50,644 nt of DNA. It comes from Chlorobium sp. (GTDB lineage: Bacteria > Bacteroidota > Chlorobiia > Chlorobiales > Chlorobiaceae). Both the position numbers and the translations under genes were made by a program. The notes beneath the pieces were generated by a model. That model was given only the letters and a program-made list of their open reading frames with translations, was not told where the DNA came from and searched no databases. Below, in pieces: positions 32,036 to 40,167 of the stretch. The DNA lies in the NCBI GenBank assembly GCA_028277485.1, contig JANQGE010000118.1, positions 1 to 50,644 of the forward strand. Reading direction: 5' to 3'. Positions within the stretch are counted from its first letter, which is position 1, and each line of letters starts with the position of its first letter.

Positions 32036-32582
32036 TTTCTTTTTCCTTCTGGGCAATCAGGTCGTTGATCTGCTTTTCATACTTGTGGACAAGGTCATCG
32101 GCATCTTTTTTGCTCCTGTTTTTCTCGTCCTCACCGATCTCTTTGTCTTTTTCAAGCTTGTCAACACCATGAAGGATCTCCCTTCGGAGATTGCGAAGAG
32201 CGATTTTGGTGTCTTCACCGTATTTCTTGGTGAGTTTTACATACTCTTTACGCCGTTCTTCTGTAAGGGGAGGTATGCTTACCCTGATGCTCTGGCCTTC
32301 GGCTGCAGGATTCAATCCGAGATTGGCATCACGAATGGCTTTCTCTACTCCGGAAACCATTGATTTATCCCATACCTGGATCAGGAGTGTGTGGACATCC
32401 TGAACTCCGACATTGCCGAGCTGTTTGAGAGGCATCAACTGTCCGTAGGCATCGACCTTTACGCGGTCAAGCAAGGCGGTTGTGGCTTTGCCGGTTCTTA
32501 TCGCGGCGATCTCATGCTGGAAGCTCTCGAGGGATTTTTTCATTTTCGCTTCCACCTTTTGAGTGATTTCTCTTACGCTCAT
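32022..32582 (-). CDS. frr: Ribosome recycling factor
   Basis: Splits post-termination ribosomes together with EF-G. The 186-aa protein has the three-helix bundle signatures: ESFQHEIAAIRTGKATTALL, VDAYGQLMPLKQLGNVGV, SIRVSIPPLTEERRKEYVKL, and ILHGVDKLEKDKEIGEDEKN. Start ATG 32582, downstream of rpmE on the minus strand with a 44-bp gap. Convergent with bchY (14-bp overlap). Confidence 0.96.
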   Translation of the reverse strand: MSVREITQKVEAKMKKSLESFQHEIAAIRTGKATTALLDRVKVDAYGQLMPLKQLGNVGVQDVHTLLIQVWDKSMVSGVEKAIRDANLGLNPAAEGQSIRVSIPPLTEERRKEYVKLTKKYGEDTKIALRNLRREILHGVDKLEKDKEIGEDEKNRSKKDADDLVHKYEKQINDLIAQKEKEIMEV

Positions 32583-32626
32583 ACGTTTCGAATCGTTTTG
32601 GTTTATCGGAGACCGCTTGGTGAGGC

Positions 32627-32854
32627 CTATTCAGAAGAAGACGGTGCGGCGGTTTTCTTGCTGAATCTTTTCTGGAAGCGTTCGACGCGTCCGGCAGTGT
32701 CGACCAGAACCTGTTTGCCTGTGTAGAAAGGATGACAGTTACTGCAGATATCGACCTTGATCGATGGCTTTGTGGACCGTGTCTCAAAAGTGCTGCCGCA
32801 ATTGGCACAGGTAGCCGTAACTTTTGTATACTTAGGATGGATATCTTTTTTCAT
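32627..32854 (-). CDS. rpmE: 50S ribosomal protein L31 (zinc-binding type)
   Basis: 75-aa protein with CANCGSTF and CSNCHPFYTGKQ, the two cysteine pairs of the Zn-containing form (C+ paralogue). It begins MKKDIHPKYTKVTATC, which is the normal bL31 start. It lies upstream of frr on the minus strand. Confidence 0.95.
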   Translation of the reverse strand: MKKDIHPKYTKVTATCANCGSTFETRSTKPSIKVDICSNCHPFYTGKQVLVDTAGRVERFQKRFSKKTAAPSSSE

Positions 32855-32938
32855 GACTTCGATTTACCTTGTCTGACAATAGTATCGTTTATGTGCTCCG
32901 GGAATAAAATAATTTATCGGGAAATATACAAGATTAAC

Positions 32939-33082
32939 GTGCAGAAACAAAGCAAAGGTTCCTCGAAAAGCCGGCAGCATGTCTTGATTGGTGCGTCAGG
33001 CAGAATGGGAATGTTTTTGGGGATAAAGGAGTATTACAGGAAGCATTACCATGAAAAGTTTGCGTTGGCAGATATCGGATGA
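32939..33082 (+). CDS. Possible small basic protein upstream of rsgA
   Basis: 47-codon frame from GTG 32939 ending 9 bp before rsgA. The peptide is basic (VQKQSKGSSKSRQHV, then GIKEYYRKHYHEKFA) with no recognised domain. The frame is uninterrupted, but it may be chance. It has no clear ribosome site, and I give it low weight. Confidence 0.3.
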   Translation: MQKQSKGSSKSRQHVLIGASGRMGMFLGIKEYYRKHYHEKFALADIG

Positions 33083-33091
33083 GAGGACGTT

Positions 33092-34060
33092 TTGGGCAAC
33101 CAAGGTATGAGCAGGCAGCACAAACGGCATGAGTTCGAAGGTGTGGTTACCGAGGCCAGGGGCGGCATGTACCTCGTTGAAAGAGCGACAGGCGGCAGAT
33201 GCCTGTGCACTACCTTCCGAGGAACAAAGACAGAAAACGCCGGCACCAGCCTTGTAGCCGTCGGCGATCGTGTGGCTGTCACGATGACCGGCGGGAGCGA
33301 AGTCATGAAGGGCGTCATTACTCTTGTTCTCCGGCGCCGGACAGCCCTGATGAGAAAAAGGGAGGTGCGCCGTAACCGCAGCAAGGAAAAAACCCAGGTT
33401 ATAGCTGCAAATATAGACCAGCTTGCCGTTGCAGTATCCGCCTTGCAGCCGCCGCTGAACCGGCGTCTGATTGACAGGTACCTGGTGTTTGCTGAATCCG
33501 AGCAGATGCCTGTCATGGTCATTATCAACAAGATGGATATTGCTGATCGGGAATCAATCGAAGGTCAAATGGCCATTTATCGCAATCTTGGCTATTCCAT
33601 CTGTTATGTCAGCGCTGAGGACGGAGAGGGCATTACTGCCCTTCGTAAAAAGCTTGCCGGGAAAGTATCGGCTTTCAGCGGTCATTCCGGGGTGGGTAAA
33701 TCCACGCTTATCAATCTGCTTGTCGGCGAGGAAAAACTGAAAACCGCGGATGTCAGTGCATGGAGCCTCAAAGGAATGCATACCACTGCAAACGCGGTGA
33801 TGCTTGCCCTGCCGGAAGGAGGCTATGTTATTGATACGCCGGGGATAAGGGAGTTCAATCTTTCGGATATCACAAAGCATAATCTCAGGTTTTATTTTCC
33901 TGAATTTCTTAAACCGATGCAACACTGTGCGTTCTCTTCGTGTTCACACACAGTTGAACCCGACTGCGGTGTTATACTGGCTGTTGACAATGGCGAGATT
34001 GATCGTGGGAGGTATGAGAGTTACCTGACGATCCTTGCATCACTCGATGAGCGTGCGTAG
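33092..34060 (+). CDS. rsgA: Ribosome small subunit-dependent GTPase RsgA
   Basis: Circularly permuted GTPase that acts late in 30S maturation. The 322-aa protein has an N-terminal OB fold (about 12-95), G4 motif NKMD (146-149) before the G1 motif GHSGVGKST (197-205), DTPGIRE as G3, and a C-terminal zinc domain with HCAFSSCSH and later DC. The start is TTG 33092 with AGAGGA 4 bp upstream. An ATG at 33107 would remove five residues. A mobile repeat begins 11 bp after the stop. Confidence 0.95.
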   Translation: MGNQGMSRQHKRHEFEGVVTEARGGMYLVERATGGRCLCTTFRGTKTENAGTSLVAVGDRVAVTMTGGSEVMKGVITLVLRRRTALMRKREVRRNRSKEKTQVIAANIDQLAVAVSALQPPLNRRLIDRYLVFAESEQMPVMVIINKMDIADRESIEGQMAIYRNLGYSICYVSAEDGEGITALRKKLAGKVSAFSGHSGVGKSTLINLLVGEEKLKTADVSAWSLKGMHTTANAVMLALPEGGYVIDTPGIREFNLSDITKHNLRFYFPEFLKPMQHCAFSSCSHTVEPDCGVILAVDNGEIDRGRYESYLTILASLDERA

Positions 34061-34070
34061 CTTAACTTTA

Positions 34071-34213
34071 GGGCACCTCTATAAATTTGTTGCGCGTCCT
34101 GATTACTTCGTTGGCCAGAGCACAGAAACCGGAGTGTACACAGAGTACATGAGGATTTCGAGCACCGCTCAACGAAGCAATTGAAACGCGGGAATAAATA
34201 AATCGAGGTGCCC
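34071..34213 (+). repeat. MITE-like element with two left ends (143 bp)
   Basis: Begins with the first-type left block (GGGCACCTCTATAAATTTGTTGCG) and ends in the reversed second-type left block (AATAAATAAATCGAGGTGCCC). The long middle block lies between them in reverse orientation (GAGTACATGAGGATTTCGAGC). It is the only copy with left ends at both sides, so it looks like an internal recombination product. Flanks TTTA and TAAA extend the inverted repeat. Confidence 0.85.
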
Positions 34214-34284
34214 TAAATGCCTCTATGTCTTGGGTGCTGATGGTGCAGGGACAAGCTGTGAAACAGGTGAGCCCCGGGCACTGA

Positions 34285-34330
34285 CCGACGAAGTAATCAG
34301 AGGGCGCAGCCAGCGGATAGAGGTGCTCTT
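34285..34330 (-). repeat. MITE-like element, left-end fragment in reverse
   Basis: CGACGAAGTAATCAGAGGGCGCAGC and GGATAGAGGTGCTC correspond to the reversed first-type left block (CCAACGAAGTAATCAGGACGCGC) and terminal repeat with several changes. It lies 72 bp after the copy at 34071. The 34214-34284 remainder holds nothing recognisable. Confidence 0.55.
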
Positions 34331-34358
34331 ATCAAGGTAAAAAAACAAATAAACTACA

Positions 34359-35732
34359 ATGATTATTACAATAAATCCTGCAAATGAAGAAGTACTGGCT
34401 GAATATCCGGTCATGACAGCGGCCGGGATAGAACAAGTTCTTGAAGCTGTAGAACATGCCTCCTGTACTTGGAAGAAAATGCCGCTCGACAAGCGGAAAA
34501 TTGTGATGCATCGTCTTGCCGATCTTTTGAAAAAACAAAAAGATGAGCATGGTGCAATGATCAGTCGGGAGATGGGCAAGCCTTATGCGGAAGCGGTCGC
34601 CGAGGTCGAGAAATGCGCATGGGTGTGCAGCTATTACGCCGAACATGCCGAAGCTTATCTGCAGCCTGAAACAGTCGACATTGACGGGGTGACGGGGCAG
34701 GTGACCTTTGAGCCTCTGGGCGTTGTTCTTGGAGTTATGCCCTGGAATTTTCCTTTCTGGCAAGTGATTCGTTTTGCCTCCGCGGTCGTGATGGCCGGCA
34801 ACGGTGTTGTGATCAAGCACGCTCCGAACGTAACAGGATCGGCTATCGCGCTGGAAAACCTTTTCAAGGAAGCAGGTTTCCCCGAAAACCTTTACAGAAC
34901 TCTCCATATAGACCTGGAAAGGGTTGATCAAATGGTCGGTGATATCATTGCTCATCCGGTCATCAAGGCTGTCTCGGTGACAGGGAGCACTGCCGCAGGC
35001 ATGGCGGTAGCCTCTAAAGCCGGCCGGGCGCTCAAGAGAAGTGTCCTTGAGCTGGGCGGCAGCGATCCCTATGTTGTACTCGATGACGCCGACCTTGGTC
35101 TGGCTGCCGATGTCTGTGTCGCCTCCCGGCTGCTCAATGCCGGTCAAAGCTGTGTTGCGGCAAAACGTTTTGTCGTGCACCATTCGATTAAATCCAGCTT
35201 TGAAGAGATGCTTCTGGAAAAAATGGGAAATGCGAAAATGGGAGATCCTTTCGAGTCAGGTATCAGGATCGGGCCGATTGCAAGGAAAGATCTGCGTGAT
35301 GCCCTTCACCAGCAGGTTGACCGGAGCAGAAGACAGGGTGCCAGAGTGCTATGCGGAGGTGAAATACCCGAAATGAAAGGCTACTTCTATCCGGCAACAA
35401 TAGTTACCGATGTGTCCCCGGGTATGGTGGTGTACGGTGAAGAAACCTTTGGGCCCGTTGCATCGGTGATTGAAGCCCTGGACGATGATGATGCTGTCAG
35501 GATTGCCAACGACAGCCCTTATGGTCTCGGATCTGCGGTATTTTCACGCGATCAGGAACGTGCAAAACTGGTTGCCGCACGTCTCGAGGCGGGTAACTGT
35601 TTTGTCAATGCAATGGTTAAATCGGATCCCCGTCTGCCTTTCGGAGGCATCAAACAGTCTGGCTACGGTCGTGAGCTTTCCAGGTACGGCATACGCGAGT
35701 TTGTCAATGTGAAGTCGATGTATTTTGCTTGA
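34359..35732 (+). CDS. NAD(P)-dependent aldehyde dehydrogenase, succinate-semialdehyde dehydrogenase type
   Basis: 457-aa ALDH superfamily enzyme. It has the catalytic cysteine in NAGQSCVAAKRFVV, the general-base glutamate in LELGGSDPYVVL, the NAD-binding VTGSTAAG, and the C-terminal LPFGGIKQSGYGRELS. MPWNFPFWQVIRFA is also intact. The start MIITINPANEEVLAEYP and length resemble the GabD1/Sad group of succinate-semialdehyde dehydrogenases, which oxidise the aldehyde to succinate. The exact substrate cannot be read from the sequence. Single gene with repeat elements upstream and tandem hairpins downstream. Confidence 0.9.
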   Translation: MIITINPANEEVLAEYPVMTAAGIEQVLEAVEHASCTWKKMPLDKRKIVMHRLADLLKKQKDEHGAMISREMGKPYAEAVAEVEKCAWVCSYYAEHAEAYLQPETVDIDGVTGQVTFEPLGVVLGVMPWNFPFWQVIRFASAVVMAGNGVVIKHAPNVTGSAIALENLFKEAGFPENLYRTLHIDLERVDQMVGDIIAHPVIKAVSVTGSTAAGMAVASKAGRALKRSVLELGGSDPYVVLDDADLGLAADVCVASRLLNAGQSCVAAKRFVVHHSIKSSFEEMLLEKMGNAKMGDPFESGIRIGPIARKDLRDALHQQVDRSRRQGARVLCGGEIPEMKGYFYPATIVTDVSPGMVVYGEETFGPVASVIEALDDDDAVRIANDSPYGLGSAVFSRDQERAKLVAARLEAGNCFVNAMVKSDPRLPFGGIKQSGYGRELSRYGIREFVNVKSMYFA

Positions 35733-35774
35733 GGGCAATTCCGGTGTGTTCGGTGATGTTATACGAACGTGTTG

Positions 35775-35802
35775 CCTCTCCTGAAAATCTTTTCGGGAGG
35801 GG
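35775..35802. terminator. Strong hairpin between convergent genes
   Basis: CCTCTCCTGAAAA pairs with TTTTCGGGAGGGG across a 2-bp loop (11 Watson-Crick pairs plus 2 G-T pairs). No T-run follows, but the position between the ALDH stop and the convergent HTH gene fits a two-way terminator. Confidence 0.55.
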
Positions 35803-35804
35803 TG

Positions 35805-35820
35805 ATACCGTTTTCGGTAT
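35805..35820. terminator. Second hairpin ATACCG-TTTT-CGGTAT
   Basis: A perfect 6-bp stem with a TTTT loop, 2 bp after the larger hairpin. Together they form a tandem structure that may terminate transcription from both sides. Confidence 0.45.
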
Positions 35821-35848
35821 TCCTGCAGGGGTGGGGGGCTGAAAAGCG

Positions 35849-35910
35849 CCGGTTTCTCCGCTCCGTTCGCCTTGCACTTGAACCGCTCATGACAATAAAT
35901 AGAGGTGCCC
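35849..35910 (+). repeat. MITE-like element, right half only
   Basis: Carries GGTTTCTCCGCTCCGTTCGCC, TTGCACTTGAACCGCTCATG and ATAAATAGAGGTGCCC, which match the second-type right block of the copy at 4143. It ends 1 bp before the stop codon of the HTH gene 35912-37138. Confidence 0.7.
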
Positions 35911-35911
35911 T

Positions 35912-37138
35912 TCAGCTGGTTGCTGCCGCTATATCCAGAAGATAGTTCTTGATAGATTGATGTTTTGCAAGGCCCAATTTTTTATGCATCCGATATCTCA
36001 GACTTTCCACACCCCGGGGCGTAAGCCCTGTTGAGCGGGCGATCTCCGCATTACTGAGATGACGTTTTATCAGCATTGAGATGTGAAGTTCTTTCTTGGT
36101 AAGATTGGGGTGCCTGTGCTGTAGATCGGAAAGAAATTCGGAATCTGCAGTGGTTATCTCAAGGGCTGTTTGTTCATTGTTGTACAGTCCATCGGCCACA
36201 ATATCCCGGCAGGCGGCTGTTATGCGTTCTTTTACTGCCGGTTCGATATTCAGCTGCTCGACAAGGCTGCAAATCCTTGCGACCTTTGTTCTGTTTTTAG
36301 CCACGGCGGTAGACAATCTGGTCAGTGCCATGTTTTTTGAGGCGACTCTTGCAGCAAGCTCGGATTTTTCATGTTCCATCTGCAGCTTTTTGCTAAGTGC
36401 TTGCCGTGCTTGGAGCAGTAGGTTTTTTTCGGTGATTTTTTTCTCGTAGTCTCCCATAAGTCTTCTCAGCTCCTGTTGTTGAAGCTGTTCTTTTTCACAA
36501 AGGTCATTTCTCAAATCCTTCAGTGACTTGAAAAACGGATAAAATGGGCTGTCACTATCTGGCATGGTTATCGGATGGCTGAACATATTGAACCAGCTTA
36601 TCCTTGCCAGAGCCGCGAGAAACTCTTTTTTACAGGCATTATACTGCTGTTCCTTTTCGCTTTCGACAGGCCGTTGTTTCAGCTTTCCGGTCTTACTGCC
36701 CATTATCAGCATCAGGGCTTCATGGTAGGTGCCTGTTATTACAATCGTTGATTCCTCGGGAGCTATGGCAACAAGTGTTTCGATATTCAGCAGCATTTCA
36801 GGATGAACGTTGTAGATCGCAAGGAGATGAAACACGGGTCCTGCATTGTAGAGAAGGTTAACCAAGTCTCTTTTGTAAGTAAAGGAGCATCCCTTGATAT
36901 TGGCCAGATTAACCACTGTATATACAGGTATGCCCGTCTGGTTTGTTTCGTCGATAACGGAATGAAGAATGTCAAAATCGACATGGTTCATGGTTACCTC
37001 GCAATCGGTTTCAACCTCGATGTAGATGACGTCCGATCCGATGAGACTAAACTTCGTGATATAGTTTTCAGCCAAATGAGGGCTGTTCCAGTGGGGCTTG
37101 CAAGTTACAGGAAGCCGGGTGACAGGACAACGTTTCAT
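35912..37138 (-). CDS. LuxR-type HTH protein with N-terminal sensor-like domain and coiled coil (paralogue 1)
   Basis: 408 aa. The N-terminus holds a motif shared by all four paralogues, CPVTxLPVT...HW (residues 4-17), then an alternating strand-helix domain of about 120 residues (ITKFSLIGSDVIYIEVETD, and later FHLLAIYNVHPEMLLNIETL), possibly STAS-like. Residues about 210-300 are a long charged coiled coil. The C-terminal HTH has NAEIARSTGLTPRGVESLRY then RMHKKLGLAKHQSIKNYL. This resembles the LuxR-type HTH attached to TPR domains in Bacteroidetes. No receiver or kinase domain. DNA binding is likely; the signal is unknown. Ribosome site AGGTAG upstream of ATG 37138. Confidence 0.8.
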   Translation of the reverse strand: MKRCPVTRLPVTCKPHWNSPHLAENYITKFSLIGSDVIYIEVETDCEVTMNHVDFDILHSVIDETNQTGIPVYTVVNLANIKGCSFTYKRDLVNLLYNAGPVFHLLAIYNVHPEMLLNIETLVAIAPEESTIVITGTYHEALMLIMGSKTGKLKQRPVESEKEQQYNACKKEFLAALARISWFNMFSHPITMPDSDSPFYPFFKSLKDLRNDLCEKEQLQQQELRRLMGDYEKKITEKNLLLQARQALSKKLQMEHEKSELAARVASKNMALTRLSTAVAKNRTKVARICSLVEQLNIEPAVKERITAACRDIVADGLYNNEQTALEITTADSEFLSDLQHRHPNLTKKELHISMLIKRHLSNAEIARSTGLTPRGVESLRYRMHKKLGLAKHQSIKNYLLDIAAATS

Positions 37139-37195
37139 GATACTTTTCTACCTGGATACAAAAGACATCTATGAAAATATCTCGGGGCGTTGTTT

Positions 37196-38422
37196 TCAAC
37201 TATTTGCCATATCAAGAAGATAATTTTTTATGGATTGATGTTTTGCAAGTCCGAGCTTTTTATGCAGTCTGTACCGTACGCTTTCGACACCGCGGGGTGT
37301 CATGCCTATTGTGTGGGCTATCTCCGTGGTGCTGTAATTCTGCTTTATCATCAGGGAGATACTCAGGTCCCGTTTGCTGAGATCGGGATGCCGGCGTTGC
37401 ATCTTCGAGATAAATGCTGAATCCGCAACGGTTATTTCTTTGTCGGTTTTGCACTCATTTCGATTGTAATGATCGGCGATTTCCCGGCAGCTGACCGCGA
37501 TTTGCTTTTTCAGGACAGGTTCTATATCCGTCTGTTCAACAAGACTTTGTATCAATTCGATTTTTAACCTCTTTTCAGACATGGTCGACGACATTTGCTT
37601 CAGTTCCATGTCTCTTGCCGCGATCTGGCAGATCAACGACGATTTTTCACGTTCGAGCTGAGACTCTATTTTTTTGTTCAGTGCTTCCTGAGCGTTGAGC
37701 AGTATGTTTTTTTCGGTGATTTTTCTCTCGTATTCTTCGGCGATTTTTTTCTGTTCTTTCAGGTAAAGGTTTTCTTTGTCACGGAGGTCATGCTGAAAGG
37801 CTTCGAGAGCCTTGAAAAACGGGTAGAGCGGGTTGCGGCTCGCAGGCATGGTTATGGGGTGGTTGGGCAGATTGAGCCAGTGGAACCTTGCAAGAGCCGA
37901 GAGGAACTCCTTTTTGTGCCTGTTGTACTGCTGTTCTTCATCGCTCTCATACGGCCCGGGCTCCAGCTTGCCTGATTTGGAGTCCAGTATCATCTGTATC
38001 GCTTCCTGGTAATCGCCAGCGCTGACAATTGTTGACTCCTCCGGGGCTATGGCGGCAAATGTTTCTACCATTGAGTGTATTTCATGATCTACGTTATAAA
38101 TCACAAGCAGTTTGAATATCGGGCCCGAATTGTAGAGCAGGTTTACCAAGTCCTTTTTGTACGTAAAAGAGATTCCTTTCACATGATTCAGGTTGAACAG
38201 CATGTGGATAGCCTTGCCGGTCAGGTTGCTTTCCTTGATGATGGTCTGGAACAACTTGTTATCGATATAATCCATGACTACATCATGGTCGGTTACTATT
38301 TCGCCATGAATGATGTTCGGGCCGATCAGGCTGAATTTTGTCAGGTAACCTCTCTGGGTATGAGCTGTTTTCCAATGAGGCTTTTCAGAAACAGGCAGTG
38401 CGGAAACAGGACACTTTCTCAT
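37196..38422 (-). CDS. LuxR-type HTH protein with N-terminal sensor-like domain and coiled coil (paralogue 2)
   Basis: 408 aa, the closest relative of paralogue 1. It starts MRKCPVSALPVSEKPHWK. The N-terminal domain, coiled coil (QLEREKSSLICQIAARDM-type segments) and C-terminal HTH TTEIAHTIGMTPRGVESVRY then RLHKKLGLAKHQSIKNYL are conserved. It lacks the second cysteine seen near residue 13 of paralogue 1. 57 bp separate it from paralogue 1, so co-transcription is possible. No clear ribosome site is seen before ATG 38422. Confidence 0.8.
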   Translation of the reverse strand: MRKCPVSALPVSEKPHWKTAHTQRGYLTKFSLIGPNIIHGEIVTDHDVVMDYIDNKLFQTIIKESNLTGKAIHMLFNLNHVKGISFTYKKDLVNLLYNSGPIFKLLVIYNVDHEIHSMVETFAAIAPEESTIVSAGDYQEAIQMILDSKSGKLEPGPYESDEEQQYNRHKKEFLSALARFHWLNLPNHPITMPASRNPLYPFFKALEAFQHDLRDKENLYLKEQKKIAEEYERKITEKNILLNAQEALNKKIESQLEREKSSLICQIAARDMELKQMSSTMSEKRLKIELIQSLVEQTDIEPVLKKQIAVSCREIADHYNRNECKTDKEITVADSAFISKMQRRHPDLSKRDLSISLMIKQNYSTTEIAHTIGMTPRGVESVRYRLHKKLGLAKHQSIKNYLLDMANS

Positions 38423-38494
38423 AGGTTGGGGGAAATGGGTTGGGGAAACGGTTTGTCAAGCGACAACCGGAATTAAAAAGTTTGCCGTTTTTTG

Positions 38495-39718
38495 TTATGT
38501 GATGGTAAGTTTTGTTAGATAATTCTTTATCGATCGATGTTTTGAGAGGCTCATTTTTCTATGCATTCGGTAGCGGATGCTTTCAAGTCCTCTGGTTGAA
38601 ATACCGATGGACCGCGCAATTTCCTTGGTATCGTAGTTCAGTTTGATAAGCAGGCATATCCGCAGATCCCTCTGGTTGAGGTTCGGGTGCCTGTGCTGCA
38701 GTTTAGAGAGAAATTCCGAATCGGTTGCGGTAAGGTCGGTATTGATTTTCTTTTCGATTGTTTCCGTTTCGATCAACTTTGCACATGTTTCGGTCATTTC
38801 TTTTTTCAGAGGAGGATCGATTTCAAGGCTGGATATTTTTTCCCGGAGCGACTTCAGCGCGGCAGTCTTCTCCGCCACTGCCGTGGAAACTCTTGTAAGC
38901 TCCATATCCAGCGCTGCTATTCGTGATTTTAATGCGGCTCTCTCGCGGTCGAACTGGGTTTTAAGTTTATTGTTCAATTCAAGTTGAGCATTGAGGAGAA
39001 TGGTTTTTTCCAAGATTTTTTTCTCGAATTTTTTTTCTGCCAGTTTTTTTTCCTGAACCGTAAGTTTTTCTTTTTCCTGCAGGTCCTTTTGCAATGATTC
39101 AAGAGCCTTGAAAAACGGAAAAAGGTATTCATCGTTCTCAGGGGTGTTAATCGGCTGGTTAAGCATGCTCATCCACCCGATCCGGGCTGTTGCGGCAAGA
39201 TATTCTTTTTTCCTTTGTGCGTAAAGCTCGTCTTCTTCATCATCATATTCCTCGAGCGGGATATGACCGGCTTTGGCGTCCAGTACAGCGCGTATGGCGT
39301 CACCATAAGTGTCAACCAGCAGGACAGGGGTATTTTCAGGGACAATGGAGGCGAATGCTTCCACTGTTGTGAGAAATCCCGGGAGGATATTGAAAAACAC
39401 GATCAGTTTGAAATAAGGCTTCCAGTGGTAGATCAGTTGGGTAAGATTTACCTTGTATGCATAGGAAATGTCCGTAACGTGAGTGAGGTCGCGAAGAAGA
39501 TATATGGATTGCTCTGTAAGACCGGAATCGTCAAGAACTGTTTGAAAGAGAGATTTATCCATATACTCAATGGTGATGTCTCTGTCGGCTTCGTAGTATG
39601 TCAAAAGGATATCGTCACCGATTTTTTTGATGTGAGTCGTGTATTTCTGATCAGTATGAACGGCTTTCCAGTGAGGGCTCCCGGTTACAGGCAGGTTTGA
39701 TTCCGGACATCTTTTCAT
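38495..39718 (-). CDS. LuxR-type HTH protein with N-terminal sensor-like domain and coiled coil (paralogue 3)
   Basis: 407 aa. It begins MKRCPESNLPVTGSPHWK. The HTH is TKEIARSIGISTRGLESIRY then RMHRKMSLSKHRSIKNYL; together with paralogue 4 it forms the second subgroup. The coiled coil is long and lysine-rich (EKEKLTVQEKKLAEKKFEKK). I place the start at ATG 39718 because AGGGTGG lies 5 bp upstream. A GTG at 39727 is in frame but lies inside that sequence. 72 bp separate it from paralogue 2. Confidence 0.8.
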   Translation of the reverse strand: MKRCPESNLPVTGSPHWKAVHTDQKYTTHIKKIGDDILLTYYEADRDITIEYMDKSLFQTVLDDSGLTEQSIYLLRDLTHVTDISYAYKVNLTQLIYHWKPYFKLIVFFNILPGFLTTVEAFASIVPENTPVLLVDTYGDAIRAVLDAKAGHIPLEEYDDEEDELYAQRKKEYLAATARIGWMSMLNQPINTPENDEYLFPFFKALESLQKDLQEKEKLTVQEKKLAEKKFEKKILEKTILLNAQLELNNKLKTQFDRERAALKSRIAALDMELTRVSTAVAEKTAALKSLREKISSLEIDPPLKKEMTETCAKLIETETIEKKINTDLTATDSEFLSKLQHRHPNLNQRDLRICLLIKLNYDTKEIARSIGISTRGLESIRYRMHRKMSLSKHRSIKNYLTKLTIT

Positions 39719-40167
39719 GGAAACCACCCTGAGTTTGTGTTGATTATGAATATTTGACGTATTATAAGGATAAGAATACGTTTTTTCTTGCGTAGAGGCA
39801 AGCCATATATTGGCGGAAGAGGTTGGCGCGCCGTTGAATTTTTCTATTTTTTTAGTGCTTTTGGGGAATTACTGCATGTTTGGCCGATTTACCCGGCTTT
39901 TACGTTAACTAAGCCCGGCGGCAGGTGCGGTGAGATGATTTTTGAAAAACTGATTTTTAATATGCACCCGGTATCCGACCGTAACGCATTTAGAGGTGCA
40001 GGCATTGGGGGGGCTGAAGTAACGAAAAAACTGCGGAATCAGTTAAGGTCTCTAACAGCCATGTTGCTGCTTTTACTGTTAAGGGCGTTACACCGCGGCG
40101 TGGGTATGTTTGGGGCAGCATGGTACACCGCGGTCTTTTGATGCTTTTTCTACTGAGTGGGTTTCCT
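39719..40167. other. Intergenic gap between paralogues 3 and 4; possible decayed paralogue end
   Basis: 450 bp without a supported gene. A plus-strand frame at 39788-40141 is basic and low in structure and I do not accept it. Around 39939-39974, on the minus strand, the sequence matches the HTH coding region RYRMHKKIGLSK of paralogue 4 at about 28 of 36 bases with one gap. This suggests a decayed fifth copy. It also holds an inverted repeat pair (ACACCGCGG twice, 40090 and 40126). Confidence 0.4.
39939..39974 (-). pseudogene. Possible relic of a fifth HTH paralogue
   Basis: On the minus strand ATACCGGGTGCATATTAAAA aligns by hand to the paralogue 4 HTH region, beginning TACCGGATGCATAAAAAAAT, with one inserted base. 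Flanks on both sides no longer align. If real, it is a frameshifted fragment of the C-terminal HTH of a lost gene. Confidence 0.35.

Noticed and set aside
39788..40141. 117-codon plus-strand gene between HTH paralogues
   Set aside because: No ribosome site or domain. The strand opposes the cluster and part of it mirrors the HTH remnant.
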